Under the pieces are notes generated by a model. That model had not been told where the DNA came from. It searched no databases and saw only the letters and a list, made by a program, of their open reading frames with translations. 64,000 nt of DNA from Pseudomonas abietaniphila (lineage in GTDB: Bacteria; Pseudomonadota; Gammaproteobacteria; Pseudomonadales; Pseudomonadaceae), in contig NZ_FNCO01000012.1 of the NCBI RefSeq assembly GCF_900100795.1, forward strand, positions 169,196 to 233,195, in the 5' to 3' direction. The position numbers and the translations under genes are program-made. Positions 1-7,358 of this stretch are shown here, in pieces (the first letter of the stretch is position 1; the number at the start of each line of letters is the position of its first letter).

Positions 1-22
1 CGATCAGCAGTGTGTCGAACAT
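1..22 (-). CDS. guanidine carboxylase (urea carboxylase family), first codons only
   Basis: Reading leftwards, an ATG at 22 opens MFDTLLI, which matches the usual start of the biotin carboxylase domain of urea/guanidine carboxylases (MFDKLLIANRGEIA type). A purine-rich GGGG lies just upstream. The rest of the gene is outside the window. It follows cgdB in the same direction after a 125-bp gap. In known guanidine operons the ATP- and biotin-dependent guanidine carboxylase makes carboxyguanidine, CgdAB deiminates it, and allophanate hydrolase finishes the pathway. The call rests on seven residues plus context, so it is likely but not proven. Confidence 0.6.
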
Positions 23-147
23 GGTTTTTGACCCCGGAGACTGACCTGCGTCGATCTCAAACTGGGTAGCGGGCCGTCCCGCTGTTGTACTCGTTGCACG
101 AAGGCCGTCCCTCGCGCCAAAACGTCGAATCAGTGCGCGTGTAACGA

Positions 148-771
148 TTAATCCCAGACGAGCAATTCAGCCGGCGTCGGGTTGTAGCCGTTGCACGGGT
201 TGTTCAGTTGCGGGCAGTTGGAAATCAGCACGATCACGTCCATTTCGGCGCGCAGTTCCACATATTTGCCCGCGCCGGAAATGCCATCTTCGAACGTCAG
301 TCCACCTTCGGCGGTGACCGGCACGTTCATGAAGAAATTGATATTCGGGCTGATGTCGCGCTTGCCCAGACGGCCGTCGTGAACGCAGGCGCGCAGGTAG
401 TTATCCCGGCAGCTGTGCATGTGGCGTTTTTCCAGCGCGTAACGCACGGTGTTGCTTTCTTGTGCGCAGGCGCCGCCGAGGGTGTCGTGGCGACCGCAGG
501 TGTCTTCGACGATGGTCAGCATCGGTTTGCCGAGGTTGGAATAGAGCACGCTGCCTTTGCTCAGGTAGACATTGTTCTGCCGACGTAGCGTGCGCTGCAC
601 GTCATAACGTTCACGCGGGTTGGCCAGGCTGTAGAACAGCGTGTCGACGGCCTGATTGCCTTCGAGGTCGAGCAGGCGCAGGGTTTGCCCGGCCTTGAGT
701 TCGGTCAGCGAAGGTTCGCCAGCCGGGATGAAGGTGATCGAAACGGGTGCGTTTTTCTGTGGCGTATTCAT
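148..771 (-). CDS. cgdB: carboxyguanidine deiminase subunit CgdB (urea carboxylase-associated protein 2)
   Basis: This is a 207-residue protein of the urea carboxylase-associated family (UAAP2). Together with its paralogue next door it forms the deiminase that converts carboxyguanidine to allophanate and ammonia during guanidine breakdown. Visible family signatures are LLDLEGNQAVDTLFYSL near the N terminus, a Cys-containing EDTCGRHDTLGGACAQES stretch in the middle and SPNINFFMNVPV further on, likely metal- or substrate-binding regions. I take the ATG at 771 rather than the TTG at 786, because GAGG sits about 9 bases upstream of the ATG. It lies 11 bp after cgdA and is surely co-transcribed. 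The function is inferred from family and operon context. Confidence 0.88.
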   Translation of the reverse strand: MNTPQKNAPVSITFIPAGEPSLTELKAGQTLRLLDLEGNQAVDTLFYSLANPRERYDVQRTLRRQNNVYLSKGSVLYSNLGKPMLTIVEDTCGRHDTLGGACAQESNTVRYALEKRHMHSCRDNYLRACVHDGRLGKRDISPNINFFMNVPVTAEGGLTFEDGISGAGKYVELRAEMDVIVLISNCPQLNNPCNGYNPTPAELLVWD

Positions 772-782
772 CGCGGCAATCC

Positions 783-1508
783 TCAAGCGAACAGGCGGTC
801 GGTGTTGATGAAACCGCGCACGTTTTCCTCGCGGGACGTACGGCAGTGTTCAGCGACGCTGGCGTCGGCCTTCATCCAGCTCAACTTGACGGGCTGCGGC
901 GCGTACTCGGGGTTGGGGTCCATCGGGTGTTGCAGCGCCGTGAGCACCACCAGCGTGTCCATCGGTGCGTACAGCTCGATGCTGTCGCCAGCTTTCGAGT
1001 TGTCGGGGACGAAGGCCAGGGCGCCGTTGTCGTCGACGTTGACGCGGCTGAACAGGTTGAGTGTCATCAGCAGATCGGAAAGGCCCAAGCCCCACTTGCC
1101 CATCTCGACCAGCAGGTTGTCGGTGCCGTTGCGGAAGAAGCCGTTGCGCAGTTCCTGATAGCGGCCCTGGCCGTACTTCTCGGTGACTTCATCGGCACAC
1201 AACACGCCGCCGATGCTGTCGCTCCAGCCGCAGGTGTCTGCGGTGATCGCTGCCAGCACGCGGCCCATGTCCGAGTACAGGCAATGGCCGGTGGTCAGCT
1301 TGGCGGTGTGTTGGCATTTGAGGCTGTCAGGCAGGTTCAGGCGCTCGGTTTTTTCATGGGCGTTGAACATCGTCAGGCTGACGTTGGCGTTGCCGTTGAG
1401 GTCGGTCAGGCGCAGCAATTCGCCGCGTTTGAGGACGAACGACAGGTGGCCGCCACCGGGCAGCAGTTCTTCGGCGAATACCGGAAAGACAGCAGTTGAA
1501 TCAGTCAT
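783..1508 (-). CDS. cgdA: carboxyguanidine deiminase subunit CgdA (urea carboxylase-associated protein 1)
   Basis: A 241-residue member of the urea carboxylase-associated protein 1 family and a paralogue of CgdB. The two share the pattern LLRLTDLNGNANVSLTMFNA early and TADTCGWSDSIGGVLCADE in the middle. It is expected to pair with CgdB as the deiminase acting on the product of guanidine carboxylase in the cytoplasm. It lies 12 bp downstream of the ABC ATPase gene and 11 bp before the cgdB ATG, inside the riboswitch-controlled operon. Older annotations call these proteins DUF1989 or aminomethyltransferase-like. The guanidine role follows from the riboswitch and the known biochemistry of CgdAB. 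Confidence 0.88.
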   Translation of the reverse strand: MTDSTAVFPVFAEELLPGGGHLSFVLKRGELLRLTDLNGNANVSLTMFNAHEKTERLNLPDSLKCQHTAKLTTGHCLYSDMGRVLAAITADTCGWSDSIGGVLCADEVTEKYGQGRYQELRNGFFRNGTDNLLVEMGKWGLGLSDLLMTLNLFSRVNVDDNGALAFVPDNSKAGDSIELYAPMDTLVVLTALQHPMDPNPEYAPQPVKLSWMKADASVAEHCRTSREENVRGFINTDRLFA

Positions 1509-1520
1509 GTCGAGAATCCT

Positions 1521-2285
1521 TCAAACCGTTTGCAGCGATTCAATGGCCGCGCGCGCGGCGCGACGATCGCTGTTCAGGGGAATGTCATAAGTGATGCGGG
1601 CGCCATAGGCACCGGGTGCGTGCGGGTCGATGCGGACCTTGTCGAACACCAGCAGCCGCGTGCCGAGGTTGAAGCCTTCGGACAGGTCGTGAGTGACCAT
1701 GAACACCGTCAGTTTCGTTTCCCGCCACAGCTCCAGCAGCAGGGCGTGCATGTCTTTGCGGATGCCGGGATCGAGCGCACCGAACGGCTCGTCGAGCAGC
1801 AGCACGCGAGGCTTCATGATCAGTGCCTGAGCGATGGCGAGCCGTTGCTGCATGCCGCCAGACAGCTGCGTCGGGTACTTGTCCAGCGCGTGGCCGAGCC
1901 CGACCTTGTGCAGCAGCACCGAGGCCTGCTCCCGAGCCTCACGTTTCGCGTTGCCGAACAACCGGCCCAACACCGCTGAACGCGGCAGTTCAAGGCCCAG
2001 CGCCACGTTGTCCAGCACCGACAGGTGCGGGAACACCGAGTAACGCTGGAACACCACGCCACGGCTGGCATCCGGTTCTTTGGCCAAGGGTTGACCGTCG
2101 AGCAGAATGCTCCCTTTGCTCGGCACTTCCTGGCCCAGGAGCAGGCGCAGGAAGGTCGATTTGCCGCAACCCGACGCGCCGACAAGGGTGCAGAACTCGC
2201 CCTCGGCGATGCTCAGGTTCAGGCCTTCCAGCACCACTTGATCGTCGTATTGTTGCCAGACGTTATTGACCGTAATGAAGCTCAT
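1521..2285 (-). CDS. guanidine ABC transporter, ATP-binding protein
   Basis: A 254-residue ABC ATPase of the nitrate/sulfonate/taurine (SsuB/TauB) type. It shows Walker A (GASGCGKST), the LSGGMQQR signature, Walker B (VLLLDEPFGALD) and the switch His in VMVTHDLSEG. It powers the importer formed with the permease and binding protein encoded just upstream. I chose the ATG at 2285 (MSFITVNNVW) over an upstream GTG because it overlaps the permease stop by 4 bp, the usual translational coupling. The substrate is inferred from the guanidine-I riboswitch in front of the operon. The protein alone would only say taurine/nitrate-like importer. Confidence 0.9.
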   Translation of the reverse strand: MSFITVNNVWQQYDDQVVLEGLNLSIAEGEFCTLVGASGCGKSTFLRLLLGQEVPSKGSILLDGQPLAKEPDASRGVVFQRYSVFPHLSVLDNVALGLELPRSAVLGRLFGNAKREAREQASVLLHKVGLGHALDKYPTQLSGGMQQRLAIAQALIMKPRVLLLDEPFGALDPGIRKDMHALLLELWRETKLTVFMVTHDLSEGFNLGTRLLVFDKVRIDPHAPGAYGARITYDIPLNSDRRAARAAIESLQTV

Positions 2286-3097
2286 GCGCGTGCGCCCTCG
2301 TACCAAGGGAACGCTTTGCGTGTCAGCGCTTTCAGGCCCCAGTCCATCAGCCAGGCGAGCAGGGTGATCCAGACCACGTAGGGCAGGATCATGTCCATCG
2401 CCAGATAACGCCGCACCAGGAAGATGCGGTAACCCAGACCGTCGGTGGACGCGATGGCTTCGGCCGCGATCAGGAACAACCAGGCCGAGCCCAACACCAG
2501 CCGCAGCGAGATCAACAGCCGTGGCAGCAACTGCGGCAGCACGACGCGCAGAATCAGCGTCCAGGTCGACGCGCCCAGCGTCTGGGCCTTGATCAGCAGC
2601 TCGACCGGAATCTCCCGGGCGCGCTGTTCCAGATCACGGGCGAGCACCGGGGTGATGCCGATCACGATCAGCATCACCTTCGACAACTCGCCCAGGCCGA
2701 AGACGATGAACAGAATCGGCAGAATCGCCAGCGGCGGCACCATCGACAGCACCGTCAGCAAGGGTGACAACGGCGCACCGAACAGCGGCAGCACGCCCGA
2801 CGCAATGCCCAGACACAGCCCGACGACCGCACTGATCGCCAGGCCAATGGCCAGGCGTTGCAGGCTGGACGCGGTGTCCTGCCACAGGATGTATTCGCCG
2901 GTGCGTTGATCAGGGTTGATCGCGACACGTTTGATTGCATCCGTCATCTGCACGGCGCTGGGCAGCAGCTTGTCGTTAGGGTTCTCCGTCAGCCGTGTTG
3001 CCGAGCCCGTGAAGTAGGCGAACAGCAACAGGGCGAACGGCAGGATCACCAGAATCAATCGGCTGGCGCGATCCGGGCGGCGGTTTATTAGGCGCAT
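2282..3097 (-). CDS. guanidine ABC transporter, permease
   Basis: A 271-residue inner-membrane permease of the BPD_transp_1 (SsuC/TauC) family, with about six hydrophobic segments. The EAA-loop region reads LLIKAQTLGASTWTLILRVVLPQLLPRLL, the docking site for the ATPase. The N-terminal segment (LILVILPFALLLFAYFTG) is a typical first transmembrane helix. The gene follows the binding-protein gene after 27 bp and overlaps the ATPase gene by 4 bp. Substrate assignment depends on operon context. Confidence 0.9.
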   Translation of the reverse strand: MRLINRRPDRASRLILVILPFALLLFAYFTGSATRLTENPNDKLLPSAVQMTDAIKRVAINPDQRTGEYILWQDTASSLQRLAIGLAISAVVGLCLGIASGVLPLFGAPLSPLLTVLSMVPPLAILPILFIVFGLGELSKVMLIVIGITPVLARDLEQRAREIPVELLIKAQTLGASTWTLILRVVLPQLLPRLLISLRLVLGSAWLFLIAAEAIASTDGLGYRIFLVRRYLAMDMILPYVVWITLLAWLMDWGLKALTRKAFPWYEGARA

Positions 3098-3124
3098 ATG
3101 GAATAACCTGTCTGAAGCGAATTT

Positions 3125-4192
3125 TTACAACTTGCCGTCAGCGGCCATCTGCACATAGCTCGGGTCGAAGTGCAGTTTGAGGTTGCCCTTGTCGCCTTCG
3201 GTCACGCTGTTGGCGAAGCTCATGCCGACGGCGCTGGAGTCTTTGGCGCCTTCGCCGAGCAGACCGTGTTCGAAGGAGAAGTCAGCGACCTTGCGCATGG
3301 TGCTCGGCAGTTGCTTGCTGGTGGCGAACGCCAGGGCTTCTTTCGGTGTGGCGAACAGCTTGGTGGTGTCCAGCTGCGACTGGAAACCGGCCAGGTCGGT
3401 GCCCGAGGCCTTGGCCATGTGTTCCAGCGCGACCTTGGATTCGGCGGACTTGGCGTTCATCAACGCGACGACTTCAAACCAGGCGCCGGTCAGGGCTTTG
3501 CCCAATGCGGGGTTGTCTTTGAGGGTCTGGGTGTTGACCACCATCATGTCCATGATTTCGCCCGGGATCTTGCTCGAATCGAACACTTCGGTGACGCCCG
3601 GCTTGGCCTTGATGTCGGAGAGCATCGGGTTCCAGGTGGTGACGGCCTTGACCTGATCGGTGTTGAACGCCGCAGAGATGTCGGCATCGGACGTGTTGAC
3701 GACCTTGAGGTCTTTCTCGGTCAGGTCCACCGAGTCCAGGGCGCGGGCCAGCAGGTAGTGGGAAACCGACAGCTCGACCAGGTTGACGTCCATGCCCTTG
3801 AGGTCAGTGACTTTCTTGCCGTTGCCCTTGATGACGATGCCGTCGTTGCCGTTGGAGAAGTCACTGACTACCAGTGCGGTGCTTTCCACGCCGCCTGCGG
3901 CTGGAATGGTCAGGGCATCCATGTTGGTCATGGTGCAGCCGTCGAACTGGCCAGCGGTGTACTGGTTGATCGACTCAACGTAGTCGTTGATCTGAGTGAC
4001 CTTGATGTTGATGTTGTACTTCTTGGCCCACTTGTCGACGATGCCTTGCGTGCCTGCGTATTCCCACGGCATCCAGCCGGCATAAATGGTCCAGCAGACG
4101 TCGAAGTCTTTTTTCGAGGCGGCGGTGGCCGAGAGGCTGAATGCAGCGATGAGGCCGGCGGTGAGCAGACCGAACAGACGGGACTTTTGCAT
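3125..4192 (-). CDS. guanidine ABC transporter, periplasmic substrate-binding protein
   Basis: A 355-residue periplasmic binding protein of the NMT1/THI5 and taurine-binding (SsuA) class. The start MQKSRLFGLLTAGLIAAFSLSATAA is a clear Sec signal peptide, with cleavage probably after ATA. The mature protein carries IYAGWMPWEYAG and FDGCTMTNMDAL, typical of urea/guanidine-associated binding proteins. I chose the ATG at 4192, because GGAGG lies 6 bases upstream and the signal peptide begins there; a longer frame starting at 4231 runs into the riboswitch expression platform. It is the first gene of the operon and is directly controlled by the guanidine-I riboswitch. Confidence 0.9.
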   Translation of the reverse strand: MQKSRLFGLLTAGLIAAFSLSATAASKKDFDVCWTIYAGWMPWEYAGTQGIVDKWAKKYNINIKVTQINDYVESINQYTAGQFDGCTMTNMDALTIPAAGGVESTALVVSDFSNGNDGIVIKGNGKKVTDLKGMDVNLVELSVSHYLLARALDSVDLTEKDLKVVNTSDADISAAFNTDQVKAVTTWNPMLSDIKAKPGVTEVFDSSKIPGEIMDMMVVNTQTLKDNPALGKALTGAWFEVVALMNAKSAESKVALEHMAKASGTDLAGFQSQLDTTKLFATPKEALAFATSKQLPSTMRKVADFSFEHGLLGEGAKDSSAVGMSFANSVTEGDKGNLKLHFDPSYVQMAADGKL

Positions 4193-4198
4193 GGATAA

Positions 4199-4208
4199 CC
4201 TCCAGTAG
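4199..4208 (-). promoter_or_regulatory. ribosome binding site of the guanidine operon, complementary to the riboswitch hairpin
   Basis: On the mRNA strand this stretch reads CTACTGGAGG and contains the Shine-Dalgarno GGAGG, 6 bases before the ATG at 4192. It is exactly complementary over all 10 bases to CCTCCAGTAG at 4284-4293 inside the aptamer. Pairing between the two would mask the ribosome binding site. Folding of the aptamer hairpin would free it. The complementarity is read directly; the switching mechanism is inferred. Confidence 0.7.
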
Positions 4209-4239
4209 CGAAAAGGGGCGGTCAGGAGCACGGCGACAC

Positions 4240-4352
4240 CACTGGTGTCCTGTCTCCCGGGCTTTTATCCCGCCGTGTAACCTCTACTGGAGGTCGCCGA
4301 CTCTCGGACCAGCCACTCGCTGTTTTCAAGCGAGCCGGAACCCTAGTCGGCT
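4240..4352 (-). ncRNA. guanidine-I riboswitch (ykkC class)
   Basis: On the minus strand the leader holds the diagnostic conserved blocks of the guanidine-I aptamer in order: CTAGGGTTCCG, then TGGTCCGAGAG, then ACGGCGGGATAAAAGCCCGGGAGA split by the P3 region. Helices that can be drawn are GCTCGCT/AGCGAGT, CCGACT/AGTCGG, and a hairpin ACCTC-CAGTA-GAGGT at 4280-4294. It precedes an importer and cgdAB, the classic target of this ON switch. The expression platform appears to act on translation through the ribosome binding site at 4199-4208. No terminator with a long T-run is visible between aptamer and ATG. Confidence 0.93.
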
Positions 4353-4634
4353 ATTGCAAATTGTGGTGCCGCGAACCTGAGTTGACTCCTGCACAACCTT
4401 TGATAAGCGAGAGTTGTGCCAAGTCGCCACAGGCCGCGCAGGCCATGGCGGCGGGCGACGTGTGAGGTTTTTTCGCGGGACAAACGTGCACCGTTGCGGG
4501 GCGCCGTCTGGCGGCTGGGGCTTGAGCTGGGGCACTCGGAGGGGATTTTGCAGTCTGACCTTACGTTCTCGGCAGTTTTGGGAACGCCGACCAGCGCCGC
4601 TGGTTCGAGCTCTATCGCGGTCCAGGAGGCCGCC
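4353..4634. other. divergent intergenic region between guanidine operon and lipoprotein gene
   Basis: About 280 bp that must hold the promoter of the guanidine operon (leftward) and that of the lipoprotein gene (rightward). Apart from an AGGAGG ribosome binding site at 4624-4629, I see no recognisable operator, repeat or RNA element. Open frames here overlap each other and have no family resemblance. Confidence 0.4.
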
Positions 4635-5165
4635 ATGTATCGACGAAGCTTGCTCACCGTTTTGATGACGTTGTCTCTTGCAGGATGTTACGGAGGCTAT
4701 TACGAATCGGACACCTACACGCAGCCTGTCTATAGCAGCGGCTACAGCAGCGGATACGTGTATGACAACTATCGCCCCTATGGCCCGACCGCTTACGGTT
4801 CCGCGGTGTACTACTCATCTCCGCGCTACTACTCGGGCCCGCGCTATTACAACCCACCTCGTTACTATGCACCGCCTCCGCGTTATTACGGTCCCGGATA
4901 TGGCGGTGGTCGCCCCGGATATGGAGGCGGGGGCTGGCACGGCGGTGGCGGTGGGTACCACGGCGGCGGCTCCGGTTATCGCCCACCGCCTCCTGGTCCT
5001 AGACCTGGCGGAGGCGGCGGTCCGGGGCCAGGTTCCGGCTGGCACGGCAATCCCGGCGGCGGAGGTCCGGGCCCAGGGCGTCCCTCCGGCGGTGGTCGCA
5101 ACTTCCGCGAGGACGGTAATTTCGGTCGAGGCGGACATGGCGGCCCAGGCGGCGGGAACCGATAG
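4635..5165 (+). CDS. Gly/Tyr/Pro-rich lipoprotein of unknown function
   Basis: A 176-residue protein starting MYRRSLLTVLMTLSLAGCYG, a lipoprotein signal with lipobox LAGC (Cys18), so the mature protein should be membrane-anchored in the envelope. It has no recognisable fold. The first half is rich in Tyr with repeated SSGY and RYY units (YSGPRYYNPPRYYAPPPRYY). The second half is a Gly/Pro-rich tail (GGGGWHGGGGGYHGGG and similar) ending in an Arg/Gly/Asn-rich segment. The ATG at 4635 is preceded by AGGAGG with 5-base spacing. It stands alone, followed by a terminator. Such low-complexity lipoproteins occur in many Pseudomonas genomes without an assigned role. Confidence 0.75.
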   Translation: MYRRSLLTVLMTLSLAGCYGGYYESDTYTQPVYSSGYSSGYVYDNYRPYGPTAYGSAVYYSSPRYYSGPRYYNPPRYYAPPPRYYGPGYGGGRPGYGGGGWHGGGGGYHGGGSGYRPPPPGPRPGGGGGPGPGSGWHGNPGGGGPGPGRPSGGGRNFREDGNFGRGGHGGPGGGNR

Positions 5166-5175
5166 GCCAACGCAG

Positions 5176-5204
5176 ACGGCGCTCCCTTGAGCGCCGTTTT
5201 TTAT
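5176..5204 (+). terminator. rho-independent terminator
   Basis: The stem GGCGCTC / GAGCGCC with loop CCTT is followed by TTTTTTATT, 10 bp after the lipoprotein stop codon. Confidence 0.9.
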
Positions 5205-5237
5205 TGTCTTGTCGCTGGTCACCCGTAGGTGCAATGT

Positions 5238-6350
5238 TCAATAGCCCGACAAATCCGCCAACGGGTGCCGTCCTTCCCAGGCCTTTTCGAAATGCGCGTC
5301 CACCACCGCCAGTGGGATCGTCGCGATGTCTTGCCAATGCCAGTGCGGCATATGGTCCTTGTCGATCAAGCGCGCCCGCACCCCCTCACTGAATTCAGGG
5401 TGACGGCAGCAGTTCAGGCTCATGCAGTATTCCATCTGGAACACCTGGGCCAGCGACATGTGCCGAGCCCGCTGAATCTGTTCCCACACCAATTGCGCCG
5501 TCAACGGGCAGCCCTCGGTCAGGGTTTTTGCGGCCTTGGCCAGCAGCGCATCCTGTGAATGAAGCTGATGTTTCAGAGCGTTCCAGGCACACGGGGCGTC
5601 CGCCACATCGAGAATCTCGTCGATCTGCTGGCGACGCGGCAGCCACTGCGCAGGCGGAAGCTGACCAGTGGCTTCCTGTTGCAGCGCCTTGAACAGGCTG
5701 TTCAGCTGCACGGCAGTCTGTTCTTGCCAGTTCAACTGCAACAGGCGATCAATCATTTCTTCCTGTTGATCGTCCAGCAGAAAGCGATCAGCCAGGTCCA
5801 GATCCAGCGCATCGCGGCCGTTGATGTGCGACCCGGTCAGGCCCAGAAACAGCCCCAACTTGCCGGGCAGGCGCGACAAAAACCAACTGGCGCCGACGTC
5901 GGGGAACAGGCCGATGTTGATTTCCGGCATTGCCAGGCGGCTGCTGGGCGTTACCACGCGAATATTGGCGCCTTGCAACAACCCCATGCCGCCGCCGAGC
6001 ACGTAGCCGTGACCCCAGCAGATCAACGGTTTCGGGTAGGTGTGTAGCGAGTAGTCCAGACGGTATTCAGCGGCAAAAAACTGCGCGGCCAGTGGTGGGA
6101 CGTTTCCCGGTTTGCCACGGTTGGCTTCGACCAGCGCCCGGACGTCGCCGCCCGCACAGAACGCTTTCTCGCCGTTGCCGCGTAAAAGGACACAGACAAT
6201 CTGAGGGTCGCTGGCCCAGGCATCCAGTCGATCCTGCAGCGCCAGAATCATCGGCAGGGATAGCGCGTTAAGGGATTTTTCCGCATCCAGCGTGGCGATG
6301 CCGAGGCGGGCGCCGTCGGTGCCGGTAAGCTCTTCGAATTGCAGATTCAT
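5238..6350 (-). CDS. enoyl-CoA hydratase/isomerase family protein, 3-hydroxyisobutyryl-CoA hydrolase-like
   Basis: A 370-residue crotonase-fold enzyme, longer than simple enoyl-CoA hydratases and close to the ECH_2 (3-hydroxyisobutyryl-CoA hydrolase) group. Family marks are CAGGDVRAL (CoA pocket and oxyanion hole), GHGYVLGGGMGLLQGANIRV and the PEINIGLFPDVGASWFLSRLPG signature containing the hydrolase Glu/Asp. The C-terminal part matches the ECH_2 extension. The substrate is likely a short acyl-CoA such as 3-hydroxyisobutyryl-CoA from valine degradation, though no other valine genes are near. I chose the ATG at 6350 (MNLQFEEL); the frame continues upstream without family resemblance. It stands alone between the lipoprotein gene and ung. 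Confidence 0.82.
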   Translation of the reverse strand: MNLQFEELTGTDGARLGIATLDAEKSLNALSLPMILALQDRLDAWASDPQIVCVLLRGNGEKAFCAGGDVRALVEANRGKPGNVPPLAAQFFAAEYRLDYSLHTYPKPLICWGHGYVLGGGMGLLQGANIRVVTPSSRLAMPEINIGLFPDVGASWFLSRLPGKLGLFLGLTGSHINGRDALDLDLADRFLLDDQQEEMIDRLLQLNWQEQTAVQLNSLFKALQQEATGQLPPAQWLPRRQQIDEILDVADAPCAWNALKHQLHSQDALLAKAAKTLTEGCPLTAQLVWEQIQRARHMSLAQVFQMEYCMSLNCCRHPEFSEGVRARLIDKDHMPHWHWQDIATIPLAVVDAHFEKAWEGRHPLADLSGY

Positions 6351-6521
6351 CGTAACCTCGTGTGCATGGTACGGGTATCCGTTAAGGACTGTGAGTCCTG
6401 CGTCTGCCGGGAAGTTGCAATCAGGTGGTGCAGAGGAGTGTAGAAAACCCGCGACGTGTTGCGCTGGAAATAATGGGTCACAGCCCCTAAAGTCCGCGCA
6501 TTGATTTTGCCGGATACGACC

Positions 6522-7217
6522 ATGACAGACGACGACCGCATCAAACTTGAGGCCAGCTGGAAGCAGGCCCTGCGTGAAGAATTCGAAAAGCCTTACATGG
6601 GTGAGCTGCGCGAGTTCCTGCGCCAGGAGCATGCCGCGGGCAAGGAGATCTATCCTCCGGGACCGCTGATCTTCAATGCGCTCAATTCAACGCCGCTGGA
6701 CAACGTGAAAGTGGTCATCCTCGGTCAGGACCCGTATCACGGCCCGAACCAGGCGCACGGCCTGTGCTTTTCCGTGCAACCGGGCGTACCGGCGCCGCCG
6801 TCGCTGGTGAACATCTACAAAGAGCTCAAGCGCGACCTGAACATCGACATTCCCAACCACGGCTACTTGCAATCGTGGGCGGATCAGGGCGTGCTGATGC
6901 TCAACACCACGCTGACCGTCGAACGCGCCAACGCCGCCTCTCACGCGGGCAAAGGCTGGCAGCACTTCACCGACAAGATCATCGAAACCGTCAGCGCGCA
7001 TCAGCCGCATCTGGTCTTCCTGCTGTGGGGCGCCCACGCTCAGAGCAAGAAAAAGCTCATCGATGCGACCAAGCACAAGATCCTCACCTCCGTTCATCCC
7101 TCGCCGTTGTCGGCTTATAAAGGCTTTCTGGGCTGCGGGCATTTCGGCATGGCCAACAAGTTTCTGGAGCAGAACGGACTGACCCCGATTGAGTGGCGCT
7201 TGCCCGAACAGGTCTGA
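6522..7217 (+). CDS. ung: uracil-DNA glycosylase
   Basis: A family-1 uracil-DNA glycosylase of 231 residues (the E. coli enzyme has 229). It removes uracil from DNA as the first step of base excision repair. The catalytic water-activating motif GQDPYHGPNQAHGLCFSV is intact, as are VFLLWGAHAQ and the HPSPLSAYKGFLGCGHF DNA-intercalation loop with its catalytic His. I chose the ATG at 6522 (MTDDDRIKLE). The gene is monocistronic and is followed by an intergenic repeat. It marks the left end of a block syntenic with other pseudomonads. Confidence 0.97.
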   Translation: MTDDDRIKLEASWKQALREEFEKPYMGELREFLRQEHAAGKEIYPPGPLIFNALNSTPLDNVKVVILGQDPYHGPNQAHGLCFSVQPGVPAPPSLVNIYKELKRDLNIDIPNHGYLQSWADQGVLMLNTTLTVERANAASHAGKGWQHFTDKIIETVSAHQPHLVFLLWGAHAQSKKKLIDATKHKILTSVHPSPLSAYKGFLGCGHFGMANKFLEQNGLTPIEWRLPEQV

Positions 7218-7228
7218 TTTTGATCGTT

Positions 7229-7332
7229 TGATCGTTCCCGCGCTCAGCGTGGGAACGCCTTTATTGACGCTCTGCGTCAAAGGACGCGGAGCGTCCGAGG
7301 GGCATTGCCACGCGGAGCGGGGGAACGATCAT
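7229..7332. repeat. intergenic inverted-repeat element (GATCGTTCCC...GGGAACGATC type)
   Basis: About 104 bp bounded by GATCGTTCCC and GGGAACGATC, with nested inverted repeats (GACGCTCTGCGTC, GGACGCGGAGCGTCC). A second full copy lies at 30243-30349 and a partial one at 63199-63250. This dispersed element is common between genes in fluorescens-group Pseudomonas. Confidence 0.85.
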
Positions 7333-7358
7333 GACAATGCCGCTCCCCCAATCGGGCT

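Noticed and set aside
4343..4657. Open frames on both strands between the riboswitch and the lipoprotein gene
   Set aside because: They overlap each other, have no ribosome binding site or family resemblance, and part of the sequence is riboswitch or promoter.
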